A DNA stretch of 56,229 nucleotides, taken from NCBI GenBank assembly GCA_019449635.1, contig JAGRPI010000038.1:1-56229 (forward strand), given 5' to 3'. This DNA comes from Candidatus Ferrigenium bremense (GTDB taxonomy: Bacteria > Pseudomonadota > Gammaproteobacteria > Burkholderiales > Gallionellaceae). A model generated the notes under the pieces. That model made no database searches. It was not told the origin of the DNA and saw only the letters and a list, made by a program, of their open reading frames with translations. Both the position numbers and the translations under genes were made by a program. Below, one piece after another: positions 1 to 7,513 of the stretch. The number at the start of each line of letters is the position of its first letter. Position 1 is the stretch's first letter.

Positions 1-162
1 AGGGGCGAGAGCCCGGAAAAAGTGCTGGAAGCGATGAGCAGCGGCCTGACCAACAAATTCCTGCACGCGCCGACCCACGCGCTGAACCAGGTGCACGGCG
101 ACGACCGCGAGGCGTTCCTCGATATCATCCATCGCCTGTATCATCTGCACACCGACGAATGA
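1..162 (+). CDS. hemA: Glutamyl-tRNA reductase, C-terminal end (partial)
   Basis: The open frame enters from the left edge and encodes the last 53 residues, ending YHLHTDE. The stretch [13 protein letters not shown] matches the C-terminal dimerisation helix of glutamyl-tRNA reductase, the first committed step of tetrapyrrole synthesis (glutamyl-tRNA to glutamate-1-semialdehyde). The catalytic and NADPH domains lie outside the window. The order hemA-prfA-prmC is widespread in proteobacteria and supports the call. The stop at 160-162 is followed by an inverted-repeat element and then prfA. Confidence 0.88.
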   Translation, partial: RGESPEKVLEAMSSGLTNKFLHAPTHALNQVHGDDREAFLDIIHRLYHLHTDE

Positions 163-183
163 TTCCAATTAGTTTGTCAGGCC

Positions 184-305
184 GTCATTCCCGCGCAGGC
201 GGGAATCCAGCAAAAAAATACAGCCCGCGCAGCGGTCGACATGATGTTGCCCTGCTGCGCAGGAAATTATTGAATCATCTGGATTCCCGCCTGCGCGGGA
301 ATGAC
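184..305. repeat. Pair of inverted 27-bp dRS3-like repeats between hemA and prfA
   Basis: A 27-bp unit at 184-210 returns as its exact reverse complement at 279-305, 68 bp apart. Each contains ATTCCC-N8-GGGAAT (187-206 and 283-302), the layout of the neisserial dRS3 repeat. The transcript could fold into one long hairpin between hemA and prfA. A single degenerate copy is at 17967-17992. Confidence 0.8.
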
Positions 306-334
306 GTGGTATTGCGCTTAACGGATAATTTGGA

Positions 335-1420
335 ATGAAGCTCAATATCGCCGCCAAGCTCGCTCAACTGAGCGAGCGCCTGCTCGAAGTCGACCAGCTG
401 CTGAGCACCGAAGAAGCCACTAAAAATATGGACACGTTCCGCAAGCTCAGCCGTGAACGCGCCGAGCTGGAACCGGTGGTGTCGTTGTACCACGCCTATC
501 AGAACTGCGAGACCGACATCGCGACCGCTAAAGAGATGGCGACCGATCCGGAAATGAAGGAGTTCGCCGAGGCCGAGATCAAGCAAGGGCAGGAACGGCT
601 GGCGCAACTCGACGGCGAACTGCAGAAGCAGCTGCTCCCTAAAGACCCCAACGACGAACGCGGCGTGTTCCTGGAAGTGCGCGCCGGCACCGGCGGCGAC
701 GAGGCGGCGCTGTTCGCCGGCGACCTGTTCCGCATGTATACGCGCTACGCCGAGCGCAGGCGCTGGCAGGTCGAGGTGATCTCGGAAAGCCCCGGGGAGA
801 TGGGCGGCTACAAGGAGATCATCGCGCGCATCGCCGGACAGGGCGCGTATTCGGTGCTGAAGTTCGAATCCGGCGCGCATCGTGTGCAGCGCGTGCCCGC
901 CACCGAAACACAGGGCCGCGTGCACACCTCGGCCTGCACCGTCGCGGTGATGCCAGAAGTGGACGAAGTCAACGACGTGGTGCTGAATCCCGCCGATCTG
1001 CGCATCGACACGTTCCGCGCCAGCGGCGCGGGCGGCCAGCACATCAACAAGACCGATTCGGCGGTGCGCATCACCCACCTGCCGACCGGCGTGGTGGTCG
1101 AGTGCCAGGACGGCCGCTCTCAGCACCAGAACAAGGCGCAGGCGATGCGCGTGCTGGCAGCCCGTATCAAGGATGCACAGGTTCGCGAACAGAACGCCAA
1201 GACCGCAGCAGAGCGCAAGAGCCTGGTCGGCAGCGGCGACCGCTCCGAGCGCATCCGCACCTACAACTTCCCGCAGGGCCGCGTCACGGACCACCGCATC
1301 AACCTCACGCTGTACAAGATGGATGCGATCATGGACGGCGACATCGGCGAACTCACCGGCGCGCTGATGGCCGAGCACCAGGCCGAACAGCTCGCAGCGA
1401 TGGCGGAAGAAAGCATCTAA
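335..1420 (+). CDS. prfA: Peptide chain release factor 1
   Basis: The 361-residue product has the normal RF1 length. The tripeptide PAT at residues 188-190 is the RF1-type anticodon-like motif that reads UAA and UAG. GGQ at 233-235, in GAGGQHINK, enters the peptidyl-transferase centre and triggers ester hydrolysis. The start MKLNIAAKL matches family N-termini. The Gln of GGQ is methylated by PrmC, encoded just downstream beyond a toxin-antitoxin pair. Confidence 0.98.
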   Translation: MKLNIAAKLAQLSERLLEVDQLLSTEEATKNMDTFRKLSRERAELEPVVSLYHAYQNCETDIATAKEMATDPEMKEFAEAEIKQGQERLAQLDGELQKQLLPKDPNDERGVFLEVRAGTGGDEAALFAGDLFRMYTRYAERRRWQVEVISESPGEMGGYKEIIARIAGQGAYSVLKFESGAHRVQRVPATETQGRVHTSACTVAVMPEVDEVNDVVLNPADLRIDTFRASGAGGQHINKTDSAVRITHLPTGVVVECQDGRSQHQNKAQAMRVLAARIKDAQVREQNAKTAAERKSLVGSGDRSERIRTYNFPQGRVTDHRINLTLYKMDAIMDGDIGELTGALMAEHQAEQLAAMAEESI

Positions 1421-1452
1421 ACATGGCGACATAAATACTGCCGCATAAATAG

Positions 1453-1530
1453 CCGTTCGCCCTGAGCTTGTCGAAGGGTGAACGGCCTTTCTGGAAGCTG
1501 TCCATGGTTCGACAGGCTCACCACGAACGG
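1453..1530. repeat. Palindromic repeat, family A (double copy)
   Basis: Two facing half-elements built on CCCTGAGCTTGTCGAAGGG and GGTTCGACAGGCTCACC lie between prfA and the toxin-antitoxin pair. Each is flanked by CCGTTCG/CGAACGG and can form a stem. Family A also occurs at 3199-3225, 3444-3514, 7589-7617, 16914-17007 (degenerate), 32758-32780, 33638-33661, 43913-43943, 44262-44287, 44345-44371 and 46864-46931. Confidence 0.8.
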
Positions 1531-1590
1531 CCCAAGAAATTGCCATTTCAATTTTGACGCCATGTTTAGACCACTTATTGCCAAGACCTG

Positions 1591-1618
1591 TTAAGAGTGC
1601 TATTTTCAGCACACTTAA
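1591..1618. promoter_or_regulatory. Putative operator of the StbDE-type toxin-antitoxin operon
   Basis: A 28-bp palindrome has arms TTAAGAGTGCT and AGCACACTTAA (one mismatch) around ATTTTC, ending 18 bp before the antitoxin ATG. Type II antitoxins typically bind such palindromes to autoregulate. The position fits, but binding is inferred. Confidence 0.55.
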
Positions 1619-1636
1619 AAACACCCCGAGGCAATC

Positions 1637-1891
1637 ATGGCACATGTAATCCTGGCATCGACGACCGCCAGCGTTTCCGAACTGAAGAAGAACCCGATGG
1701 CGACGGTTGCGGCCGGCGAAGGCTTCCCGGTGGCGATCCTCAACCGCAACGAACCGACCTTCTATTGCATTCCCGCCAAGGCCTATGAAGCCCTGATGGA
1801 CAAACTGGAGGACGCCGAGCTCAACGCGCTCGCCGATGCGCGCCTGAAAGACGGCAAGCGCCCCGTCAAGGTGAAGCTGGATGAGCTATGA
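1637..1891 (+). CDS. Phd/YefM-type (StbD-like) antitoxin
   Basis: An 84-residue protein of normal antitoxin length. The N-terminal part, with ELKKNPMATV, AILNRNEPTFYC and KAYEALMDKLED, matches the DNA-binding Phd/YefM fold of the StbD subgroup. The charged C-terminal tail would wrap and neutralise the toxin. The toxin gene starts inside its last codons (11-bp overlap, GATGAGCTATGA), the usual translational coupling. A purine-rich GAGG lies 7 bp before the ATG. An upstream palindrome is a candidate autoregulatory site. Confidence 0.87.
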   Translation: MAHVILASTTASVSELKKNPMATVAAGEGFPVAILNRNEPTFYCIPAKAYEALMDKLEDAELNALADARLKDGKRPVKVKLDEL

Positions 1892-2162
1892 GTTGAGCTT
1901 TCACCCCGACGCGCTGGCGGAATGGAAGAAACTGGATGGTTCCGTGCGCGAGGTGCTCAAGAAAAAGCTCGCCGAACGTTTGCACAATCCCCGCGTTTCC
2001 TCCGCCAGACTGTCCGGCCACCAGGATCGCTACAAGATCAAACTGCGCGACGCGGGCTATCGCCTGGTATACGAGGTGCGCGACAAGGTCTTGATGGTCG
2101 TGGTCGTTGCGGTGGGCAAGCGCGAACGCAATGCGGTGTATAAGAGCGCGGCCAAGCGGTAA
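1881..2162 (+). CDS. RelE/ParE-superfamily (StbE-like) toxin
   Basis: A 93-residue protein of RelE-fold size. Visible RelE features are the N-terminal strand and helix with FHPDALAEWKKLD, the central RLSGHQDRYKIKLRDAGYR segment that supplies basic catalytic or mRNA-binding residues, and the closing strands VVVVAVGKRERNAVY. RelE toxins cut mRNA at the ribosomal A site; that activity is inferred from family. Both genes appear intact. A pair inserted between prfA and prmC splits a normally adjacent couple, so it is probably an acquired module. Confidence 0.87.
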   Translation: MSYELSFHPDALAEWKKLDGSVREVLKKKLAERLHNPRVSSARLSGHQDRYKIKLRDAGYRLVYEVRDKVLMVVVVAVGKRERNAVYKSAAKR

Positions 2163-2253
2163 GCGATCCTGAGCAGAATTAAAGGAATTAAAGTAAAGAA
2201 AGGGGTCAGGCTCGGGTTCTTTTGAATAACCACCCTGACCACGCCTACCAGTT

Positions 2254-3193
2254 CATGCAACACACCATACAATCCATCCTGACTCGTGATAAAGCCGCAC
2301 TGGAAGCCGCGCTCGGGCCGGATGCCGGCAGCGCGCGCATCGAGGTGCAGATGCTGTTGCAGCAGGTGCTGGGCGTTTCGCGCGCGCATCTGCTGGCGCA
2401 TCCCGAACAGGCATTGAACGAGGCGCAGGAGGCCAGCTGCCGTACGCTGCTGCAGCGCCGCCTCGCGGGCGAACCGCTGGCCTACATCCTCGGCGAGCGC
2501 GAGTTCTTCGGGCTGAACTTCAGAGTGACGCGTGCGACGCTGATCCCGCGCCCCGAGACCGAGTTGCTGGTGGAGCTGGCGCTGCAGCGTATTCCCTCTC
2601 CCCCAGCCCCTCTCCCACAAGTGGGAGAGGGGAGATCAGCTTCCCCTCTCCCGTTGACGGGAGAGGGTGGCCGTCAGGCCGGGAGAGGGTTCCGTGTGCT
2701 CGACCTCGGTACCGGCAGCGGCGCGATTGCGCTCTCCATCGCCCATGCGCGGCCGGATATCGAAGTGACGGCGGTGGATGCGTCGCAGGAGGCATTGGAC
2801 GTGGCGCGGGAGAATGCGCGGCGGCTGAACATCGGCAACGTGCGCCTGCTGCGCAGTGACTGGCTCTCCACGCTGGCCGGCGAACGCTTCGACCTGATCG
2901 TGTCGAATCCGCCGTACATCGCCGAAAACGATGCACATCTCGCGCAGGGCGACCTGCGCTTCGAGCCGCGCGGCGCGCTGGCTTCCGGCACGGACGGCAT
3001 GGACGACATCCGCCGCATCGTTGCGGGCGCGAAGGAACACCTCAATCGCGGCGGCTGGCTGCTATTCGAGCACGGTTACGATCAGGCCGAACGGGCGCGC
3101 GAACGGCTCGGTGCGGCGGGATACGCCGAAGTGTTTTCGGCGCACGACCTGGCGGGCATCGAACGGGTGAGCGGCGGGATGATCGCCCGATAG
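2254..3193 (+). CDS. prmC: Release factor glutamine N5-methyltransferase, with a repeat-derived insertion
   Basis: PrmC methylates the Gln of the GGQ motif in RF1 and RF2 using SAM. The N-terminal helical domain is followed by a Rossmann methyltransferase with LDLGTGSGAIAL (SAM loop) and NPPY, which binds the target Gln. I chose the ATG at 2254 (MQHTIQSIL) because family members begin there; the frame also opens with TTG at 2222, but that lies in a repeat-like AT-rich tract with no clear ribosome binding site. About 32 residues between ALQRI and FRVLDLGTG come from a palindromic repeat (DNA 2594-2689), where E. coli PrmC has about five. Fold and catalytic motifs are otherwise complete. Confidence 0.93.
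2594..2689. repeat. Palindromic repeat, family B, inserted in frame in prmC
   Basis: Two nested inverted repeats, CCTCTCCCACAAGTGGGAGAGG and a neighbouring CCTCTCCC/GGGAGAGG pair, are read as a Pro/Gly-rich segment containing PAPLPQVGEG and PLPLTGEGG. The 96 bp preserve the frame. It sits at the junction of the N-terminal and methyltransferase domains, where family members have a short linker. Related elements lie in gcvPA, in gcvPB and between metF and trhP. Confidence 0.85.
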
Positions 3194-3198
3194 CTCCC

Positions 3199-3225
3199 GC
3201 CCTTCGACAAGCTCAGGGCGAACGG
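3199..3225. repeat. Family A repeat, single copy
   Basis: A perfect half-element, CCCTTCGACAAGCTCAGGG followed by CGAACGG, lies just after the prmC stop. It can form a small hairpin and may end the prmC transcript, although no T-run follows. Confidence 0.7.
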
Positions 3226-3244
3226 ACTTTTCAGTGTTCTTTAT

Positions 3245-3273
3245 TTGTCAGCCCCCCTCCTTTCCGGCATAAT
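3245..3273 (+). promoter_or_regulatory. Sigma70-type promoter of the glycine-cleavage operon
   Basis: TTGTCA (3245-3250) and CATAAT (3268-3273) are exactly 17 bp apart. The expected start near 3280 is just upstream of the glycine aptamer, so this is the likely promoter of the riboswitch-gcv transcript. It is inferred from consensus and position only. Confidence 0.55.
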
Positions 3274-3289
3274 TCGCCCTGCCGTTCAG

Positions 3290-3600
3290 ACCAATGGGAG
3301 AGTGTGTCGCCCAGCACCGTTTCACGGAATGGGACACCGCCGAAGGCGCAACACCCGCAACCGCTCAGGCTCAAGGAACCACTGGTACAGGCAAATCTGG
3401 AGAGTGTCGATTACTGGACTTTCCATAATTCACAACAGGTATTCCGTTCGGGCTGAGGTATCGAAGCCCGAGGTTGCCGCGAAGCTTTGCCCTTCGATAC
3501 CTCAGGGCGAACGGCGTAATGAATTATGGAAGGCCGGGTAATTGACCACCGAAGGGGCAGGCAACGTGAGTTGTAATCTCTCAGGTACCAAGGACAGATG
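3290..3600 (+). ncRNA. Tandem glycine riboswitch, aptamer II expanded by a repeat
   Basis: Aptamer I holds GGGAGAG (3296-3302), CCGCCGAAGGCGCAAC near 3337-3352, then CTCAGG (3364-3369) and AAGGA (3373-3377). Aptamer II holds TCTGGAGAG (3396-3404), CACCGAAGGGGCA (3547-3559), CTCTCAGGTA (3578-3587) and AAGGACAGAT (3590-3599). ATCTG (3395-3399) can pair with CAGAT (3595-3599) as P1 of aptamer II. These are the conserved glycine-aptamer signatures in tandem. The stem between GGAGAG and CACCGAAGG is normally short but here holds about 115 nt of palindromic repeat. A terminator follows and gcvT starts at 3650, so glycine probably relieves termination, as in other gcv riboswitches. Confidence 0.9.
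3420..3534. repeat. Family A repeat inside the peripheral stem of glycine aptamer II
   Basis: CTTTCCATAATTCA (near 3419-3432) pairs with TGAATTATGGAAGG (near 3520-3533). Inside lies a family A pair at 3444-3466 and 3492-3514, with 21 of 23 bases complementary and carrying TGAGGTATCGAAG. The element lengthens the helix whose base is GTCGATTACT (3406-3415) with GGGTAATTGAC (about 3536-3546). The conserved glycine-binding core outside it is unbroken. Confidence 0.8.
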
Positions 3601-3601
3601 G

Positions 3602-3631
3602 GGCGCAGCAGATATCTGCTGCGCCTTTTTT
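3602..3631 (+). terminator. Riboswitch-controlled intrinsic terminator
   Basis: A perfect 12-bp inverted repeat, GGCGCAGCAGAT followed directly by ATCTGCTGCGCC (3602-3625), precedes a run of T. It begins 2 bp after the 3' strand of aptamer II P1 and ends about 19 bp before the gcvT ATG. A second CAGAT at 3609-3613 could compete with P1 for ATCTG (3395-3399), a possible coupling to ligand binding. Confidence 0.85.
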
Positions 3632-3649
3632 CATTTTTAGAAAGCCAAC

Positions 3650-4831
3650 ATGACGCTAAAACAAACCCCGCTCAACGCAGCACACCGCGCGATGGGCGCG
3701 AAAATGGTCGATTTCGGCGGCTGGGACATGCCGGTGAACTACGGTTCGCAGATCGACGAACATCACCAGGTGCGCAACGATTGCGGCATGTTCGACGTAT
3801 GCCACATGCGCGTCGTGGACGCGAAGGGCAACGGCGTGCGCGCCTTCCTGCGCTACCTGCTGGCGAACAACGCCGACAAGCTCGCGCTGCCCGGCAAGGC
3901 GCTCTACAGCGCCATGCTGCGCCCGGACGGCGGAGTGATCGACGACCTCATCATCTACTTCATGAGCGAACAGTGGTTCCGCATCGTGGTGAACGCGGGC
4001 ACGGCAGACAAGGACATCGCGTGGATGAAGCAGCAGGCCGCACAATTCGCAGGACAGAACCTACCCCCCCCTCAATCCCCCCTTATCAAGGGGGGGGCTG
4101 CGGACACTCCTCCCCTGGCAAGGGGAGGCCGGGAGGGGTTTGCGCCGCAGCTCACCATCACCTCGCGCGACGACCTGGCGATGGTCGCCGTGCAGGGCCC
4201 GAATGCGCGCGCCAGGGTATGGCAAGTGCTGCCGCAGACCAGGGCCGCCACCGAAGGCCTGCAGAACTTCCAGGCTGCGGACTGCGGCGAATACTTCATC
4301 GCTCGCACCGGCTATACCGGAGAGGACGGTTTCGAGGTGATGCTGCCGAAAGAAAAGGTGGAGGAATTCTGGTACGCGCTGAACAAGGCGGGCGTGCCGC
4401 CCATCGGCCTCGGCGCGCGCGACACGTTGCGCCTCGAAGCGGGCATGAATCTCTACGGGCAGGACATGGACGAGAGCGTGGGCCCGCTGGAATCCGGCTT
4501 GGCATGGACGGTGGACCTGAAGAGCGAACGCGACTTCATCGGCAAGGCCGCGCTGCTGGCGAACCCGCCAAGCAAGAAACTGGTCGGCCTCGTGCTGCTG
4601 GATCGCGGCGTATTGCGCGGCCACCAGAAGGTGCACAGCGCTTACGGCGAAGGCGAGATCACCAGCGGCAGTTTTTCACCGACGCTGGAGAAATCCATCG
4701 CACTGGCGCGCGTGCCGAAGGAAGTGCAGACCGGAGACCAGGTACAAGTGGCGATACGCGATAAAATGCTCGCGGCAAAAGTGGTCAAGTACCCGTTCGC
4801 GCGCAATGGAAAAAGCAGTCTGGAGACGTAA
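3650..4831 (+). CDS. gcvT: Glycine cleavage system T protein (aminomethyltransferase), with a repeat insertion
   Basis: GcvT takes the aminomethyl group from lipoyl-GcvH and, with THF, releases ammonia and methylene-THF. Family signatures include [11 protein letters not shown] near the N-terminus, GGVIDDLI (catalytic Asp region), [20 protein letters not shown] and [13 protein letters not shown]. The C-terminal barrel has [10 protein letters not shown] and [10 protein letters not shown]. At 393 residues it is about 27 longer than usual. The excess is residues 138-164, encoded by a palindromic repeat before [14 protein letters not shown]. Its last codons and stop lie in another repeat. It is the first gene under the glycine riboswitch. 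Confidence 0.96.
   Translation: MTLKQTPLNAAHRAMGAKMVDFGGWDMPVNYGSQIDEHHQVRNDCGMFDVCHMRVVDAKGNGVRAFLRYLLANNADKLALPGKALYSAMLRPDGGVIDDLIIYFMSEQWFRIVVNAGTADKDIAWMKQQAAQFAGQNLPPPQSPLIKGGAADTPPLARGGREGFAPQLTITSRDDLAMVAVQGPNARARVWQVLPQTRAATEGLQNFQAADCGEYFIARTGYTGEDGFEVMLPKEKVEEFWYALNKAGVPPIGLGARDTLRLEAGMNLYGQDMDESVGPLESGLAWTVDLKSERDFIGKAALLANPPSKKLVGLVLLDRGVLRGHQKVHSAYGEGEITSGSFSPTLEKSIALARVPKEVQTGDQVQVAIRDKMLAAKVVKYPFARNGKSSLET
4061..4142. repeat. Palindromic repeat, family C, inserted in frame in gcvT
   Basis: The element has TCAATCCCCCCTTATCAAGG and a second stem CTCCCCTGGCAAGGGGAGG. It is translated as [11 protein letters not shown] followed by [12 protein letters not shown]. The same family is found between tpx and gcvPB (7420-7486). 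The frame is kept on both sides. Confidence 0.85.
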
Positions 4832-4899
4832 GACGTAAGTTAAAACCGCGCAGCGACAACATCAACTAACGACTTACGTCTAACAACTTACGACTAACA
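4823..4899. repeat. GACGTAAG-type inverted repeat between gcvT and gcvH
   Basis: AGACGTAAG and GACGTAAGT units on the left are answered by ACTTACGTCT and AACTTACG on the right, around a loop containing CCGCGCAGCGACAAC. The gcvT stop codon (TAA, 4829-4831) lies in the left arm. A close copy lies after gcvH at 5300-5402. Confidence 0.75.
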
Positions 4900-4909
4900 G
4901 GAGATTCAA

Positions 4910-5299
4910 ATGAGCAACCCGAGCAATCTGAGATACACCGCCTCCCACGAATGGGTCAAAACCGAAGCCGACGGCACCATAAGTATCGGCATCACCCAGC
5001 ATGCGCAGGAACTGCTGGGCGACATGGTGTTCGTCGAGAACCCCGCGGTCGGCCGCAAGCTCAAGGCCAGGGAAGAATGTGCGGTCGTGGAATCGGTGAA
5101 GGCCGCCGCCGACGTGTATGCGCCGGTCTCCGGCGAAGTGGTCGCGGTGAACAATGAACTGGACAGCGCCCCGGAGAAGATCAATGCCGATCCATATGGC
5201 GCATGGATGTTCAGGATGAAACCGGACAACGCGGCGGATGTGGCCGCACTGATGGATGCGGCGGCGTATCAGGTCGTCGTGGACAGCGAAGCACATTAA
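4910..5299 (+). CDS. gcvH: Glycine cleavage system H protein (lipoyl carrier)
   Basis: GcvH carries the aminomethyl intermediate on a lipoylated lysine between the P, T and L proteins. The 129-residue product has RYTASHEWV at the start and [19 protein letters not shown] around Lys64, the expected lipoylation site. An AGGAG 7 bp before the ATG is a strong ribosome binding site. The gene has no insertion, unlike gcvT, gcvPA and gcvPB, but matching repeats flank both ends. GcvL (dihydrolipoamide dehydrogenase) is not in the window. Confidence 0.98.
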   Translation: MSNPSNLRYTASHEWVKTEADGTISIGITQHAQELLGDMVFVENPAVGRKLKAREECAVVESVKAAADVYAPVSGEVVAVNNELDSAPEKINADPYGAWMFRMKPDNAADVAALMDAAAYQVVVDSEAH

Positions 5300-5402
5300 G
5301 CAGACGCAAGTCGGAAGACGTAAGTCGTAAATTAAACCCGCGCAGCGGACAACGCCGACTTACGACTACCAGCTTACGTCTTACGTCCAACAATTAACGA
5401 TT
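5300..5402. repeat. GACGTAAG-type inverted repeat between gcvH and gcvPA
   Basis: Second copy of the element at 4823-4899. It shares GACGTAAG, the TTAAACCCGCGCAGCG loop and the closing CGACTTACGAC and CTTACGTC units. It fills nearly the whole gcvH-gcvPA gap and carries no visible promoter. Confidence 0.75.
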
Positions 5403-5414
5403 GCCAACTGCCCT

Positions 5415-6872
5415 ATGCCTTTCATCCCACACACCGAGCAGGACATCCAGGCCATGCTCGCCAGCATCGGCGCGAAGAATATCGACGCGCTGTTCGATGA
5501 GATCCCCGCCGTGCTGCGCAGCGGCAAGCTGACCGCCATCGGCGACGGACTGAACGAGATGCAGGTCACGCGCCTGATGCAAGAGCGCGCCGCACAGGAT
5601 GTCCAGCCGCTCAACTTCATCGGCGCGGGCGCCTACGAGCACCATATCCCCGCCGCGGTCTGGGAGATCGCCACGCGCGGCGAGTATTACACCGCCTACA
5701 CGCCGTACCAGGCCGAGGCCAGCCAGGGCACGCTGCAAACGCTGTACGAATACCAGACGATGATCGCGTCGCTGACCGGCATGGATGCGTCCAATGCCAG
5801 CCTGTACGACGGCGCATCCGCACTGGCCGAGGCGATCCTGATGGCGGTGCGCGCGCACAAGACCTCGCGCCGCGTGCTGCTGCCCGCCACCGTCAGCCCG
5901 CTGTACCGCAGCGTGGCGCGCAGCATCGTCAAATTGCAGAATATCGAACTGGTGGAGATCCCGTTCGACATTGCGACCGGCACCACCGACCTCAATGCCC
6001 TGCAACAGCACGTCGGCAGCGACATCGCCGCGCTGGTCATCCCGCAGCCGAATTTTTTCGGTGCGCTGGAAGATGTCGATACGCTGGCCGACTGGGCGCA
6101 CGCGCAGGGCGCTTTGGCCATCGCGCTGGTGAACCCGCTGACGCTGGCCCTGCTCAAGGCTCCCGGGCAGTGGGGAAGCCCCTCTCCTCAATCCTCTCCC
6201 GCAAGCGGTAGAGGAAGCGAACGAGAAGTGGGGCAAGCAGGTATTTTGTCGCAAGACAAAAACTCGCAAAATCAATTTTCGATTCCGGGGGCGGACATCG
6301 CGATTGGCGACGGTCAGCCGCTCGGTGCGCCTCTGTCCAGCGGCGGCCCGTATTTCGGTTTCATGTGCTGCAAGCAGGCGCTGGTGCGCCAGATGCCGGG
6401 GCGCATCATCGGCCGCACCGTCGATCTGGATGGCAAACCGGGCTTCACGCTGACGCTGCAGGCGCGCGAGCAACATATCCGGCGCGCCAAGGCGACTTCC
6501 AACATCTGCTCCAACCAGGGGCTGATGGTGACGGCGGCGACCATCCACATGGCGCTGTTGGGCAGCGACGGGCTGCGCCGCACCGCCGCGGTATCGCATG
6601 CCAACACGCAGGCCCTCGCGGTACAGGCCAGCGGCGTACCCGGCGTGAAGCGCCTGTTCAGCGCGCCGCATTTCCATGAAGTGGTGTTGCATTTGCCCGG
6701 CTCTTCCGCCAAAGTGCTGCAGAGCATGGCCGGGCAAGGCATAGCGGGCGGCTTCGACCTGAAACCGCACTACCCGCAACTGGGCAACGCGATCCTGGTG
6801 TGCGCCACCGAAACCAAGACCAATGAGGATTTGCAACGCTATGTGGCGGCGTTGCGCCACGCACTTCACTAA
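5415..6872 (+). CDS. gcvPA: Glycine dehydrogenase (decarboxylating) subunit 1, with a repeat insertion
   Basis: The alpha subunit of the split P protein, which with GcvPB decarboxylates glycine on PLP and passes the aminomethyl group to GcvH. Family stretches include [15 protein letters not shown] at the start, [41 protein letters not shown] and [12 protein letters not shown]. The protein has 485 residues; related subunits are near 450. The extra 37 residues (255-291) separate LKAPGQWG from [10 protein letters not shown], contiguous in homologues, and come from a palindromic repeat at 6177-6287. The frame and the rest of the protein are intact. Confidence 0.96.
   Translation: MPFIPHTEQDIQAMLASIGAKNIDALFDEIPAVLRSGKLTAIGDGLNEMQVTRLMQERAAQDVQPLNFIGAGAYEHHIPAAVWEIATRGEYYTAYTPYQAEASQGTLQTLYEYQTMIASLTGMDASNASLYDGASALAEAILMAVRAHKTSRRVLLPATVSPLYRSVARSIVKLQNIELVEIPFDIATGTTDLNALQQHVGSDIAALVIPQPNFFGALEDVDTLADWAHAQGALAIALVNPLTLALLKAPGQWGSPSPQSSPASGRGSEREVGQAGILSQDKNSQNQFSIPGADIAIGDGQPLGAPLSSGGPYFGFMCCKQALVRQMPGRIIGRTVDLDGKPGFTLTLQAREQHIRRAKATSNICSNQGLMVTAATIHMALLGSDGLRRTAAVSHANTQALAVQASGVPGVKRLFSAPHFHEVVLHLPGSSAKVLQSMAGQGIAGGFDLKPHYPQLGNAILVCATETKTNEDLQRYVAALRHALH
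6177..6287. repeat. Composite palindromic repeat inserted in frame in gcvPA
   Basis: The left part is a decayed family B element (CCTCTCCTCAATCCTCTCCC, then GCAAGCGGTAGAGGAAGCG). The right part contains the hairpin TTTTGTC-GCAA-GACAAAA (about 6244-6261) and is AT-rich. Together they add exactly 37 codons. The two parts may reflect two insertions or one longer element. Confidence 0.8.
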
Positions 6873-6910
6873 CTTCGCCAGGTTTCACTAACTTCATTAG
6901 GGAGAACGAC

Positions 6911-7414
6911 ATGGCACACAGCACAGCACTCGGCGGCACCCCCGTGCAACTGAACGGCGACTTTCCAAAAGTGGGACAGACCGCACCGGCCTTCTCGCTG
7001 GTGAGCAAGGATCTGCAGGACATCACGCTGGACAGTTTCGGCAACAAGCGCAAGGTGCTGAACATCGTGCCCAGCTTGGACACGGCGACCTGCGCGGCTT
7101 CCGAACGACGCTTCAACCAGATCGCCGGCAGCCTGGACAATACCGTGGTGATCACCATCTCCGCCGACCTGCCGTTTGCGATGGCGCGTTTCTGCGCCAG
7201 CGAAGGCCTGGACAACGTGACCAACCTTTCCCTGATGCGCGGCCGCGAATTCCTGCGCAACTACGGCGTGGAGATAGCCAGCGGCGTGCTGGTCGGGCTG
7301 GCGGCCCGCGCGGTGATCGTGCTGGATGGCAACAACGTGGTGCGCTATACCGAGCTGGTCAGCGAGATCAAGAACGAACCGAATTACGATGCTGCGCTGG
7401 CCTCGTTGCAATAA
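6911..7414 (+). CDS. tpx: Thiol peroxidase, Tpx-type atypical 2-Cys peroxiredoxin
   Basis: Reduces hydroperoxides with thioredoxin. The 167-residue protein has the peroxidatic Cys61 in [16 protein letters not shown] and resolving Cys95 in ARFCASEG, the same positions as in E. coli Tpx. A GGAGA lies 7-8 bp before the ATG. It sits between gcvPA and gcvPB on the same strand, an unusual place for a peroxidase; the gaps (38 and 99 bp) allow cotranscription. Upstream is a short direct repeat of TTCACTAACTTC. Confidence 0.97.
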   Translation: MAHSTALGGTPVQLNGDFPKVGQTAPAFSLVSKDLQDITLDSFGNKRKVLNIVPSLDTATCAASERRFNQIAGSLDNTVVITISADLPFAMARFCASEGLDNVTNLSLMRGREFLRNYGVEIASGVLVGLAARAVIVLDGNNVVRYTELVSEIKNEPNYDAALASLQ

Positions 7415-7419
7415 CCCAA

Positions 7420-7486
7420 CCCCTCCCGGCCTCCCCTTGTCAGGAGAGGGGCACCACTTCCCCCTGACAAGGGGGATTGAGGGGGT
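7420..7486. repeat. Family C palindromic repeat between tpx and gcvPB
   Basis: Paired CCCCTTGTCAGGAGAGGGG and CCCCCTGACAAGGGGG blocks, ending GATTGAGGGGG, fill most of the intergenic gap. This is the intergenic relative of the element inside gcvT. Confidence 0.75.
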
Positions 7487-7513
7487 TGATATTGATATGA
7501 AAGAGTTACATAC

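Noticed and set aside
275-1645. Long open frame (456 codons) antisense to prfA
   Set aside because: It mirrors codon bias of prfA, has no recognisable domain and contains repeat-derived ends; prfA is certain.
2222-2253. TTG-initiated N-terminal extension of prmC
   Set aside because: The extension (NNHPDHAYQF) is unlike PrmC N-termini, lies in a repeat-like tract containing AAAGGGGTCAGGCTCG, and has no good ribosome binding site.
3245-3541. 98-codon frame across the glycine riboswitch
   Set aside because: The region is structured RNA with both aptamer cores; the frame has no similarity.
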